Shown: piece by piece, positions 16,115 through 24,875 of the stretch | Numbering within the stretch: position 1 is the first letter of the stretch | How the letters are laid out: the number at the start of each line of letters is the position of its first letter | Position numbers and translations under genes: made by a program | The notes under the pieces: generated by a model | What the model saw: only the letters and a program-made list of their open reading frames with translations | What the model was told of the DNA's origin: nothing | The model's database searches: none | Source: an uncultured Planctomycetia bacterium | GTDB lineage: Bacteria > Planctomycetota > Phycisphaerae > FEN-1346 > JAACEH01 | NCBI GenBank assembly: GCA_903929765.1 | Contig: CAIYVX010000001.1 | Coordinates: 1 to 64,000 of the forward strand | Direction of reading: 5' to 3' | Length of the DNA stretch: 64,000 bases

Positions 16115-17008
16115 ATGAACGGCGAACACATTCCTGTCCTTCTCTCGCAAACGTTGGAGCTTCTGGCCCCGCGACCGGGGGACATTGTGTTCGACGGCAC
16201 TCTGGGCGGCGGGGGCCACGCCCGGGCCCTGCTGGAGCGCGTGCGGCCGGGCGGACGGCTGATCGCCCTGGATCGCGACGGCGAAGTGCTGGCCCGGACG
16301 GCGGCGACTTTGCCGGCGGACCCGGCGGAGTGCGTGACGCGGCCGGCGGATTTCGCGGACTTTCCGATAGTTTTGGATGCCCTGGGGCTGACCGGAGTGG
16401 ACGTGATGCTTCTGGACCTGGGGGTTTCGAGCTTTCAGTTGGACGAGGCGGCGCGGGGCTTTTCGTTTCAACAGTGCGGCCCGCTGGACATGCGGATGGA
16501 TCGCACTTCGCCCGAGACGGCGGCCGACGTGGTGAACACGCTCGGGGCCGAGGAGTTGGCGGACATCTTTTACCAGTACGGCGAGGAACGGTTCAGCCGG
16601 CGGATCGCCCGGCGGATTGTGGAGCGGCGGGAGCGGGAGTCGTTTGCGACGACCGAGGATCTGGCGGCGGTGGTGCTTTCGGCGCAGCCGCGGCGCGGCT
16701 GGCAGCGGATTCATCCGGCGACGCGGGTGTTTCAGGCCCTGCGGATTTACGTCAACCACGAGCTGGAGAGCCTGGAGCGGTTCTGTGCGGCGGCGCCGGG
16801 GGGCTTAAGGCCGGGCGGGCGGGTCGGGGTGATCAGCTTCCACAGTCTGGAGGACCGGATCGTCAAGAGGGCGTTTCGGAAGTTGGCCGCCGAGGGGCAG
16901 GTGGAAATCGTGACGAAGAAGCCGGTCACGGCTGATGATGAGGAACAGACGATAAATCCGCGGAGCCGCAGTGCTAAGTTTCGCGTGGCCCGGCGGACGG
17001 AAAAATAA
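16115..17008 (+). CDS. rsmH: 16S rRNA (cytosine-1402-N4)-methyltransferase
   Basis: A SAM-dependent methyltransferase (formerly MraW) of about 297 residues that modifies C1402 in the ribosomal P site. The start MNGEHIPVLL at 16115 is canonical for the family; the frame is open further upstream into a repeat hairpin. The SAM loop is DGTLGGGGHA. LDLGVSSFQLD, GPLDMRMD and the C-terminal SFHSLEDRIVKR are all family signatures, and it ends NPRSRSAKFRVARR as usual. It is in the standard place after mraZ. Confidence 0.95.
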   Translation: MNGEHIPVLLSQTLELLAPRPGDIVFDGTLGGGGHARALLERVRPGGRLIALDRDGEVLARTAATLPADPAECVTRPADFADFPIVLDALGLTGVDVMLLDLGVSSFQLDEAARGFSFQQCGPLDMRMDRTSPETAADVVNTLGAEELADIFYQYGEERFSRRIARRIVERRERESFATTEDLAAVVLSAQPRRGWQRIHPATRVFQALRIYVNHELESLERFCAAAPGGLRPGGRVGVISFHSLEDRIVKRAFRKLAAEGQVEIVTKKPVTADDEEQTINPRSRSAKFRVARRTEK

Positions 17009-17100
17009 AAAAAGATGCGCGGCGGGGCGCTCCCGCCGGACGCAGAAATAAGTATGATGTGGTCGTGGTCGTCCAGAGATGGACAAAAAGGAGAAGAGCC

Positions 17101-18240
17101 GTGGCAAGAGAAACGAAGGTCGGGTTGCTGCTGGGTCTGGGCGTAGTGTTTCTGTTCATGTGCATCCTTCAATGGAGATTTGGCGGGCGGGCACATGCCG
17201 AACTGGGCGCGGCCAACACCGGCTCGGCCGTGGATGTGACCAGGGCGGGCCAGGGCGACCCCGGCACGACCTGTGGCACCGACCTGGCCTGTGCTCCCGG
17301 CAGCGCCGTGGCCCCCGAACCGGCCCTGACCATCGCCGATCTGCAAAAAGGACTTCGTGGCCGCGATGAAGACGCCGGTCTGATGACTACGACCAGCGAT
17401 TCGGGCACGGTCACGCCCCCGGCCGTGCCGGAGCACCCGGAAACGGCGGGTCGGACCGAGCCGCTGCCGCACCGCCCGGCGGAGATCCTCGGCGATCCTG
17501 TGACGCCGCCGGTCGATCCGGGGACGGCCTCCTATACGGTGAAGCCGGGCGACAGCTTCGCGAAGATCGCCAAGGCCCAAGGCCTGAAGTTGCAGGATAT
17601 CGCCAAGCTCAATCCGGGCGTCGATGCCACGAAAATGAAGGTCGGGATGAAGCTCGTTATTCCGGTGAAGGCGACGGAGACGGTGCAGGTTGCGCCGCGC
17701 GACTCGGGCCAGTTGCCGCTGGGCAATGTGCCGACGCCGGTCGGCCAGAAGACCTACGTCGTGGCCGCGGGCGACAGCCTCGGGTCGATCAGCACGAAGA
17801 TGTATGGAACCTGCAAGAAAGCCACATTGATTGCTTCGGCCAATAAGGGTATTAATCCGAATTCGCTGAAAGTAGGGACGAAACTGGTGATTCCGGCGGC
17901 TCCGGCGGCGGCGACCAGTCCGAGTGCTCCGACCGTGGCCCCCTCGACGTCCCCGGCGACGCTGGACACCGACACGATGATGGCCGTCGCGCCGCGGACT
18001 CGCGGCACGACGCCAATGGCGCATGGCTCGGCCCCGGCGACGCGCAGCGTCGAACCGCTGATGGACCCCCCGGCCTATCCCAATCGCATCGAGGTGCCCC
18101 ACGCGGCGGCGACTTTGCCGATCACGGCCGCGAACGGTCCGGCGGTAGTGACGACGCCCGGCCCGGCGGCTCACTCGCTGTCGCGGACGGCCCCGGTTTC
18201 ACCGGCGGCCAGCGTAGTGACGACGGATGCAGTCAGGTGA
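17101..18240 (+). CDS. membrane-anchored protein with two LysM domains
   Basis: A 379-residue protein with GTG start and AAGGAG 7 bases upstream. A signal anchor at about residues 7-22 (VGLLLGLGVVFLFMCIL) is followed by a Pro/Ala-rich exported region with LysM 1 at about 145-190 (YTVKPGDSFAKIAKAQGL ... MKVGMKLVIP) and LysM 2 at about 218-265 (YVVAAGDSLGSISTKMYG ... LKVGTKLVIP), then a low-complexity tail. LysM binds peptidoglycan glycan strands. Its place between rsmH and ftsL, inside the division cluster, suggests a septal or wall-binding role (inference). Confidence 0.8.
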   Translation: MARETKVGLLLGLGVVFLFMCILQWRFGGRAHAELGAANTGSAVDVTRAGQGDPGTTCGTDLACAPGSAVAPEPALTIADLQKGLRGRDEDAGLMTTTSDSGTVTPPAVPEHPETAGRTEPLPHRPAEILGDPVTPPVDPGTASYTVKPGDSFAKIAKAQGLKLQDIAKLNPGVDATKMKVGMKLVIPVKATETVQVAPRDSGQLPLGNVPTPVGQKTYVVAAGDSLGSISTKMYGTCKKATLIASANKGINPNSLKVGTKLVIPAAPAAATSPSAPTVAPSTSPATLDTDTMMAVAPRTRGTTPMAHGSAPATRSVEPLMDPPAYPNRIEVPHAAATLPITAANGPAVVTTPGPAAHSLSRTAPVSPAASVVTTDAVR

Positions 18241-18248
18241 GAATTTAG

Positions 18249-18617
18249 ATGCGAGTTTCGAGAATACTTTTTCTCTTTGCGGCCATGGCGGCCATCGGCA
18301 TGGGCCTGGTCCGCCTGCGCACGGATACGCAGCAGGCCGGCTATCGGATCGGCCAACTCCAGGCCCAGCAGCGCGAGCTGAATCGGCAGTGTCTCGATCT
18401 GCAGTTGGACGTGGCTCGGCTGCGGTCGCCGAGCCGGCTCGAGGACCAGGTGGCCAAGCTGGCCCTGGACCTGGGACCGCCGGGGCCGCTCGGACCGGAG
18501 GCGTCTCCTGCGGGCCGTCAGGTATTGGCCGCAGCGCCGCCCAAGCCGCCCAAGCTACATGCGTGCGGGGGGTTAATCGCGTCCCGAGGTCCGGTCACGC
18601 ACCGGACCGGAAGATAG
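18249..18617 (+). CDS. ftsL: FtsL-like division protein
   Basis: A 122-residue bitopic protein: a membrane helix at about residues 4-20, then a coiled-coil stretch (IGQLQAQQRELNRQCLDLQL) and a LEDQVAKLAL segment, the usual FtsL/DivIC layout. FtsL bridges FtsQ/FtsB to FtsI/FtsW. Sequence identity is weak, so the call rests on topology and on its place between rsmH and ftsI. The last residues (SRGPVTHRTGR) are encoded by a palindrome (GGTCCGG/CCGGACC, 18588-18608), so the tail may be repeat-derived. Confidence 0.7.
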   Translation: MRVSRILFLFAAMAAIGMGLVRLRTDTQQAGYRIGQLQAQQRELNRQCLDLQLDVARLRSPSRLEDQVAKLALDLGPPGPLGPEASPAGRQVLAAAPPKPPKLHACGGLIASRGPVTHRTGR

Positions 18618-18810
18618 GTAAAAAGGTAAAAGTAAAAAGTAAAAAGTAAAAAAGGCGGGTGGCATGGCGGCGGTGTTTGCCGCCATGTGGCCCAGAGCAA
18701 ACCCCTCACCCGGCCCTGAAGGGCCACCCTCTCCCAAGGGAGAGGGGTGAAGAAGCAAAAGAAGAATCAGCATCTGCATCCCCCAGCAAGGCTGGGGTCT
18801 TCAAAGGCAA
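18616..18810. repeat. repeat cluster between ftsL and ftsI
   Basis: The gap holds four elements in order: a GTAAAAA simple repeat (18618-18650); a CATGGCGGC/GCCGCCATG hairpin (18663-18687), the inverse twin of the one at 26101; a CCCTCACCC...GAGAGGGGT element (18701-18748) with GGCCCT/AGGGCC core; and a CCCCAGCAAGGCTGGGG hairpin followed by TCTTCAAAG (about 18781-18808), an ACTTTG-family half copy. No gene is seen. Confidence 0.7.
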
Positions 18811-18840
18811 CAGCAACAATAAAACGGCGCGGAATCCGAC

Positions 18841-20727
18841 GTGGATAATAATTGGCAACGGCCTCAGCGGGCGCACTGGGTTCTGGGGGCGACATTTTTC
18901 GCCGCCTTCGGCCTCCTCGCGGCCTGGTTGATTCACATTCCCTACATGACCGTGGACGGCCCCGACGGCCGGCTGACCCTGGCTGAAAAAACGGCCCGCC
19001 AGCAGACCCAACGGCTGACCATGGAACCGCTGCGCGGCCCGATTGTCGACGCGCGTCTGCGGCCGCTGGTGCTGACGACCGAGTCCTACGACATTTTCGC
19101 CGATCCGCAACTGGTGCAGGAAGGCCGCCCGGAACGTGGGGCGCTGCATGCGGCGAAGTCCGACGCGACGCTCGGGCCGACGGCCGGGCTGCAAGCCGCC
19201 CTGTTCCTGGACCGGGGCTATGCGGCCAACCGGGCCAGGGCGGCCGAGCAACTCTCGCCGCTGCTGGGCCTGGAGCCGGGCGAAATCGACCACCTGATCG
19301 CCGATCATCCCGACAAACATTTCGTCTACCTGAAGCGCCGCGTGGACCGCGAGACCCGCGACAAGATCGAGGGCCTGAAAGTCTGGGGCATTGGCAGCGT
19401 GGCCGACGGCAAACGCAACCATCCGGACGGCCAACTCGCCGTCCACGTCCTGGGCACCACCGGGTATGACAACGAGGGCACCGACAAACTGGAACTGTCG
19501 CAGGACCGGCGGCTGCGCGGCGAGAGCGGCCATCGCAACGTCGAGATGGACGGCCACCGGCGGCCGATCTGGATTAGCCCGGACGGCTTCGAACCGGTCA
19601 AGGACGGCCAGGTGCTGCAACTGACCATGGATCTGGCGGTGCAGAGTTTTGCCGAGGAAGCGATCAAGAACGCCGTGGCCAAGTACCGGGCCAAGGGGGC
19701 GTCGTGCCTGGTCATGGACCCGCAAACCGGCGAAGTCCTGGCCATGGCCAACTATCCGAGCTTCGACCCGGACGACTTCGAGAAGGCCCCGGCCTACGCG
19801 GTGCGCAACCGCCTGCTCACGGACCCCTACGAACCGGGCAGCACGTTCAAGTCGTTCATCTCGTCGGTGGCCCTGGAAGAGGGCGTGGTCCACAAAGGCG
19901 AGATGTTCGATTGCCACAACGGCGTCTTCCTGGTCAACGGGCGGAGGCTGACGGATTCGCATCCCTATGGCATGTTGTCATTTGAGCAAGTGGTCATCAA
20001 GTCTTCCAACATCGGCATGGGCCAGATCGGCATCCGCATGGGCAACGACCGGCTGTACGAAGCGGTCAAGCGATTCGGCTTCGGCGTGTCGACCAACCTC
20101 GGCCTGCCGGGTGAGGGACGCGGCCTGGTCCACCCGCTGAACCATTGGACCAAACTGAGTGCGTCGAGCATACCGATGGGCTACGAGGTGCTGGTGACGC
20201 CGCTCCAGATGGTCACGGCCTGGTGCGCCCTGGCCAACGGCGGCACGCTGATGAAGCCGCACCTCATGAAGGCGGTCTACGGACCCGACGGTCGGCTGAT
20301 CGACGATCTGGCGGTGCCGGCGTCGGTGCGGCGCGTGTTGCGGCAGGACACGGCGGATTACATGCGGCGCGAGGTTTTCCGGGGTGTGGTTCTGGACGGC
20401 ACGGCCCGCGACGCCTTCAAAGGTTGCCCGTATCGCGTTTTCGGCAAAACCGGGACGGCCAAGAAGCGCGACCCGCACGGCAAAGGCTATTCGAGCGACC
20501 TGTTCGTCGGTTCGTTCATTGGGGCGGCGCCGCTGGAGCATCCGCGGCTGGTGGTGTTCGTATCGCTGGACGAGCCGGACCGTTCGCTGGCCTATTACGG
20601 CGGGACGGTGGCGGCCCCGGCGGTGCGGGAGATTCTGGAAAAGTCGCTGGGCTATCTGCACGTTCCGGCGGATGTGACAGAAGCGGACGCGGCGGCAACG
20701 CATTTGGTCAGCGCCCACGATCATTAG
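18841..20727 (+). CDS. ftsI: peptidoglycan transpeptidase FtsI / PBP3-like
   Basis: A 628-residue class B penicillin-binding protein. One N-terminal membrane helix (about 12-32) is followed by the PBP dimer domain, then a transpeptidase domain with SxxK as STFK (S334), SxN as SSN (about 391) and KTG as KTGTAKK (about 536). It crosslinks septal peptidoglycan with FtsW. GTG start. No PASTA repeats are present. It sits just before murE as is usual. Confidence 0.95.
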   Translation: MDNNWQRPQRAHWVLGATFFAAFGLLAAWLIHIPYMTVDGPDGRLTLAEKTARQQTQRLTMEPLRGPIVDARLRPLVLTTESYDIFADPQLVQEGRPERGALHAAKSDATLGPTAGLQAALFLDRGYAANRARAAEQLSPLLGLEPGEIDHLIADHPDKHFVYLKRRVDRETRDKIEGLKVWGIGSVADGKRNHPDGQLAVHVLGTTGYDNEGTDKLELSQDRRLRGESGHRNVEMDGHRRPIWISPDGFEPVKDGQVLQLTMDLAVQSFAEEAIKNAVAKYRAKGASCLVMDPQTGEVLAMANYPSFDPDDFEKAPAYAVRNRLLTDPYEPGSTFKSFISSVALEEGVVHKGEMFDCHNGVFLVNGRRLTDSHPYGMLSFEQVVIKSSNIGMGQIGIRMGNDRLYEAVKRFGFGVSTNLGLPGEGRGLVHPLNHWTKLSASSIPMGYEVLVTPLQMVTAWCALANGGTLMKPHLMKAVYGPDGRLIDDLAVPASVRRVLRQDTADYMRREVFRGVVLDGTARDAFKGCPYRVFGKTGTAKKRDPHGKGYSSDLFVGSFIGAAPLEHPRLVVFVSLDEPDRSLAYYGGTVAAPAVREILEKSLGYLHVPADVTEADAAATHLVSAHDH

Positions 20728-20739
20728 GCGGATAATACG

Positions 20740-22209
20740 ATGACCGGGATGTCACTGTCTCGGCTGGCAGCTTCGGTGCCGCGAGCGCGGCGCGTCGGCG
20801 CGGGCGATCCCGTGATCGAGCGCGTTGTCTCGGACAGCCGCCAGGTGCGGCCGGGCGACCTGTTTGTGGCGGTGCCCGGAACGGCGGCGGACGGTCATGC
20901 TTTTGTGGCCGAGGCGCTGCGGGCCGGCGCGGCGGCCGTGGCGGTGGAGCGGGCCGAGGCGGCGCCAGCGGGCGCGGCGGCGCTGATTGTGCCGGACGGA
21001 CGCGATGCGGTCGGGCGGCTGGCCCACGCCGTGGCCGGCGATCCGACGCGGCGGCTGAGCGTTTGCGGCGTGACCGGCACGAAGGGCAAGACGACGACGA
21101 CCTACCTGGTCCGCAGCATCCTCCAGGCGGCGGGAAAAAAAGTCGGCCTGCTGGGCACGATCTCCTACGAGTGGGGCGACAAGGTGATTGACGCTCCGAA
21201 CACCACGCCGGGGCCGGCCGATCTGGCGGCCTATTTTGGCGAGATGGCGGCCGAGGGCATCGACGCGGCGGTGATGGAGGTTTCCAGTCACGCCCTCGAC
21301 CAGCGGCGCACCGTGGGCGTGAATTTCCGGGCGGCGGCGTTCACAAACCTCAAGCCCGAACACCTCGACTATCACCACGACATGACGGCCTATCGAGAGG
21401 CCAAGAGCCTGCTCTTTCGCGGACTCTCGCGGGATGCGACGGCGGTGCTTAACGCCGACGACGAGGCGGCGCAATATCTGGCGCGCGGTACGGCGGCGCG
21501 GGTGCTCTTTTTTGCCATCGACCGGGCGGCGGACATTCGGGCGACCGAGGTGGAAACCCTGCCGACCGGGACGACGTTTCGGCTCGAGATGTGCGGGCAC
21601 GAGCGACGCGTGCAACTGCGGCTGGTCGGGCGGCATAATGTTTATAACGCGATGGCTGCGGCCGGCCTGGCTCTGGGCCTGGGCGTCGAGACGGACGTGG
21701 TGGTGGCCGGGCTGGAAGCGCTGGCCGGCGTACCGGGGCGGCTGGAAACAGTGGATTGCGGGCAGCCGTTTGCCGTGCTGGTGGACTATGCTCACACCGA
21801 CGATGCCCTGGAGAATGCCCTGGCCGCGGCGCGGATGTTCACGCGGAAGCGGCTGATCGTGGTTTTCGGCTGCGGCGGCGACCGAGATCGGACCAAACGG
21901 CCGCGCATGGCGGCGGTGGCGGAACGGCTGGCTGATGCGGTGATCGTGACGAGCGACAATCCTCGGACGGAGCAGCCTGCGGTGATTGTGGACGAGATTT
22001 TTGCCGGGTTCAAAGTGCCGCGAATGGTCGTGCGGGAATTGGATCGGGCGGCGGCGATTGGCCGGGCGATGACGATGGCCGAAGCGGGCGACGTGGTACT
22101 CATCGCCGGCAAGGGACACGAGAATTATCAGATCGTCGGAACGGAGAAGCGGCACTTCGACGATGGAGAAGAAGCGCGGAAGGCTTTGGCGGCGCGGGGA
22201 TATAAGTGA
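20740..22209 (+). CDS. murE: UDP-MurNAc-tripeptide synthetase
   Basis: A 489-residue ATP-dependent ligase that adds the third stem amino acid. The P-loop TGTKGKTTT lies at about 110-118. The substrate-selecting motif is DNPR (about residue 407), which marks enzymes that add meso-diaminopimelate, so the wall is of the DAP type; DapB is encoded at 48608. It overlaps murF by 4 bases (GTGA), indicating translational coupling. Confidence 0.97.
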   Translation: MTGMSLSRLAASVPRARRVGAGDPVIERVVSDSRQVRPGDLFVAVPGTAADGHAFVAEALRAGAAAVAVERAEAAPAGAAALIVPDGRDAVGRLAHAVAGDPTRRLSVCGVTGTKGKTTTTYLVRSILQAAGKKVGLLGTISYEWGDKVIDAPNTTPGPADLAAYFGEMAAEGIDAAVMEVSSHALDQRRTVGVNFRAAAFTNLKPEHLDYHHDMTAYREAKSLLFRGLSRDATAVLNADDEAAQYLARGTAARVLFFAIDRAADIRATEVETLPTGTTFRLEMCGHERRVQLRLVGRHNVYNAMAAAGLALGLGVETDVVVAGLEALAGVPGRLETVDCGQPFAVLVDYAHTDDALENALAAARMFTRKRLIVVFGCGGDRDRTKRPRMAAVAERLADAVIVTSDNPRTEQPAVIVDEIFAGFKVPRMVVRELDRAAAIGRAMTMAEAGDVVLIAGKGHENYQIVGTEKRHFDDGEEARKALAARGYK

Positions 22210-23639
22210 AGATCACGGCGGCGGACATTCTTGCGGCGACGGGCGGACGGCTGGCGGTGGGCGATCCGGCCACGGCGGTGACCGGCCTGTCGACGGATAG
22301 CCGCTCGACGAAGCCCGGCGATGTCTTTTTCGCACTGGTCGGCGAACGCTTCGACGGTCACAATTTTCTGCGGCAGGCGGCGACGGCCAAGGCGGCGGCC
22401 GTGGTCATCAGCAGCGGGGCGGTGTCCGACCAGCTCACGGATTTCACCGGACCGGTCATTGTCGTGGCCGACACGCAGAAGGCTCTGGGCGACTTGGCGG
22501 CGTGGTATCGCGGGCGGTTTCAAGGCACGGTCGCGGCCATCACCGGCTCGTGCGGCAAGACGACGGTCAAGGAAATGCTCGGGCAGATTCTGGCGGCGCA
22601 TTTGCACGGGCAGCGGCCGGAATCGTCGTTCAATAATTTCATCGGCGTGCCGCTGACGATTTTGCGGAGCGAATCGGACGACGATTATCTGGTGCTGGAA
22701 CTGGGCACCAACGCTCCCGGCGAGATGCGGCGGCTGGCAGAAATCGCCCGACCGGACGTGGCCGTGGTGACCTGTGTCGGGCCGTCGCACCTGGAGGGCC
22801 TGCGGAGCCTGGAGGGCGTGGCTGAAGAAAAGGAACACCTGGTGCGGGCGCTGGAGGCCGACGGCGTGGCCGTGTTGAACTTTGACGATGAGCGGGTGCG
22901 GGCCATGGGCGAGGCGACGCGCGGCCGGGTGGTGACGTTCGGCACGACCGGCGGCGACGTGCGGGCCGAGCGGATCGAGGTTTTTTCCGACGGCGTGCGG
23001 TTCGCACTGGAGACGGGGGCGGAAATCCGCCTGCCGGCGCCGGGGCGGCACAATGTCCTGAACGCCCTGGCGGCGGTGACGGTGGCGAGAGAGTTCGGCC
23101 TGGCCGACGAGGCGATTGCGGCGGCTCTGGCGAACTATCGGTCCCCGAAAATGCGGCTGGCGCGGACCGTGCTGCCTGGCGGAGTGACGCTGATCGACGA
23201 CGCTTACAACGCCAACCCGATGAGCAGCGCGGCGGCCCTGGAAGTACTCTGCCTCCAGCCGAAGACGGGCCGCTACGTTCTGGTGCAGGGCGACATGCTC
23301 GAACTCGGCGACGAGAGCGAGCGGCGGCACGAAGAACTGGGCCGGGCCATTGCCGCCTCGTGCGTCGGGCTGCTGGTGACGGTCGGCCCGCTGACGCGGG
23401 CCACGTCGCTGGCGGCCTCGGAACGGGGCGAATTGGTGCGGCTCCATTTCGGCGATTCACAGGCGGCGGCCGGCGAGGTGGTCGATCTGCTCGCGCCCGG
23501 CGACGTGGTGCTGGTTAAGGGATCGCGCGGCCTGGCGATGGAACATGTGGTGACGGCGATTAAAGAGAAATTTTCCGAAAAGAACACGGTCGGACAAGCT
23601 GACCGTGGCACAGGAGCGAATGAGGGTGCAAGGGCATAA
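22206..23639 (+). CDS. murF: UDP-MurNAc-tripeptide-D-Ala-D-Ala ligase
   Basis: A 477-residue enzyme that completes the pentapeptide precursor by adding D-Ala-D-Ala (made by Ddl, 29759). The P-loop TGSCGKTTVKEM begins near residue 113; the central ligase motifs (LELGTNAPGE, DDAYNANP) are present. GTG start overlaps the murE stop. The last 20 residues after EKFSEKN are encoded by a palindrome (CACGGTC/GACCGTG, 23585-23607) and following sequence, and are probably a repeat-derived tail. Confidence 0.96.
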   Translation: MKITAADILAATGGRLAVGDPATAVTGLSTDSRSTKPGDVFFALVGERFDGHNFLRQAATAKAAAVVISSGAVSDQLTDFTGPVIVVADTQKALGDLAAWYRGRFQGTVAAITGSCGKTTVKEMLGQILAAHLHGQRPESSFNNFIGVPLTILRSESDDDYLVLELGTNAPGEMRRLAEIARPDVAVVTCVGPSHLEGLRSLEGVAEEKEHLVRALEADGVAVLNFDDERVRAMGEATRGRVVTFGTTGGDVRAERIEVFSDGVRFALETGAEIRLPAPGRHNVLNALAAVTVAREFGLADEAIAAALANYRSPKMRLARTVLPGGVTLIDDAYNANPMSSAAALEVLCLQPKTGRYVLVQGDMLELGDESERRHEELGRAIAASCVGLLVTVGPLTRATSLAASERGELVRLHFGDSQAAAGEVVDLLAPGDVVLVKGSRGLAMEHVVTAIKEKFSEKNTVGQADRGTGANEGARA

Positions 23640-23688
23640 ACCCCTCACCCGGCCCTGAAGGGCCACCCTCTCCCAAGGGAAAGGGGTG
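23640..23688. repeat. CCCTCACCC...AGGGGT palindromic repeat
   Basis: Nearly identical to the copy at 18701-18748: CGGCCCTGAAGGGCC core, then CCCTCTCCCAAGGGAAAGGGG. It lies between murF and mraY. Confidence 0.75.
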
Positions 23689-23714
23689 AAGAAGAAGCGG
23701 CAGAAAAGGCGGCG

Positions 23715-24866
23715 ATGCTTTACTATTTTGCAACACATTTCGAAGTGTTCTGGCGGAGCGTCGGACTCTGGAAGTTCGTCAACGTCTTCCGCTACGAGAC
23801 CTTCCGCACCAGCATGGCCGTGCTGACGGCGTTCATGCTGACCATGTTCATCGGCCCCCTGATCGTCCGCCTGCTCCTGCGCCTCAAGATCGGCTCCAGC
23901 GTCGACTTCGACCAGGCCAAGATCAACGAAATTTACGCCGCCAAAGGCTCGACGCCGACCATGGGCGGCGTGATCATCATCATCGCCATCGCCCTGGCCA
24001 CCGTTATCTGGGCCGACATCGAAAATTTTTACATCTACCTCGGCCTGCTGACCGTCGTCTGGCTGGGCGTGCTGGGCTTTGTGGACGATTACCTGAAGCT
24101 GGTGGTCAAGTCGCGGCACGGGTTGAAATCCTGGGAGAAGATTCTCTTCCAGATCGGCCTGGCGGTGATCCTCGGGGCCTTCGTCTGGACCTATGGCAAG
24201 GACGCCATTCAACTGCCGCCGACGGTCGATTTTCCGCAGGCCGGGCAGGCCATGCCCCTGAGTCTGCCGTTCTGGAAACATCCGATCGCCCTGTCGCTGG
24301 GGGCGTTCATGTGCGTTTCGATCCTGGTCATCGCCGGAACAAGTAACGCCGTGAACCTGGCCGACGGCATGGACGGCCTGGCCTCCGGTTCGATGGCCCT
24401 GGTGGCCCTGGTCTTCATGATGGTGGCCTATGTGGCCGGGCGGCCCGATTATTCCTCCTACCTCCTCTTTCCCACCGTGCCCGAGGCCGGCGAACTGGCC
24501 ATTTATTGCGGGGCCGTCCTGGGGGCGGTTCTGGGGTTTCTCTGGTTCAATTGCCACCCGGCCCGCGTCTTCATGGGCGACACCGGCAGCCTGCCCCTGG
24601 GCGGGGCCATCGGTTTCGTGGCCATGGTCACCCGCCAGGAAGTCATGCTTTTCATCGTCGGCGGCGTCTTCGTCATGGAAGCCCTGTCGGTGATTATACA
24701 GGTTACATATTTCCGCGCCTCGCACGGCAAACGGATTTTCCTGATGACGCCGATTCACCATCATTTCCAGCTCAAGGGCTGGACCGAAACCCAAACGGTC
24801 GTAAGATTCTGGTTGATCGGGGCCATGTGCGCCGCCCTGGCCCTGGCGACCCTGAAATTGAGATAA
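23715..24866 (+). CDS. mraY: phospho-MurNAc-pentapeptide transferase
   Basis: A 383-residue polytopic inner-membrane enzyme with ten predicted helices. It attaches phospho-MurNAc-pentapeptide to undecaprenyl phosphate, giving lipid I. Family motifs are present: GSTPTMGG, the metal-binding DDYLK in FVDDYLKLV, NLADGMDGLA, and FMGDTGSL, with the loop TPIHHHFQLKGW near the end. ftsW follows after 9 bases; murD, usually here, is absent. Confidence 0.97.
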   Translation: MLYYFATHFEVFWRSVGLWKFVNVFRYETFRTSMAVLTAFMLTMFIGPLIVRLLLRLKIGSSVDFDQAKINEIYAAKGSTPTMGGVIIIIAIALATVIWADIENFYIYLGLLTVVWLGVLGFVDDYLKLVVKSRHGLKSWEKILFQIGLAVILGAFVWTYGKDAIQLPPTVDFPQAGQAMPLSLPFWKHPIALSLGAFMCVSILVIAGTSNAVNLADGMDGLASGSMALVALVFMMVAYVAGRPDYSSYLLFPTVPEAGELAIYCGAVLGAVLGFLWFNCHPARVFMGDTGSLPLGGAIGFVAMVTRQEVMLFIVGGVFVMEALSVIIQVTYFRASHGKRIFLMTPIHHHFQLKGWTETQTVVRFWLIGAMCAALALATLKLR

Positions 24867-24875
24867 GGCGAAGCG

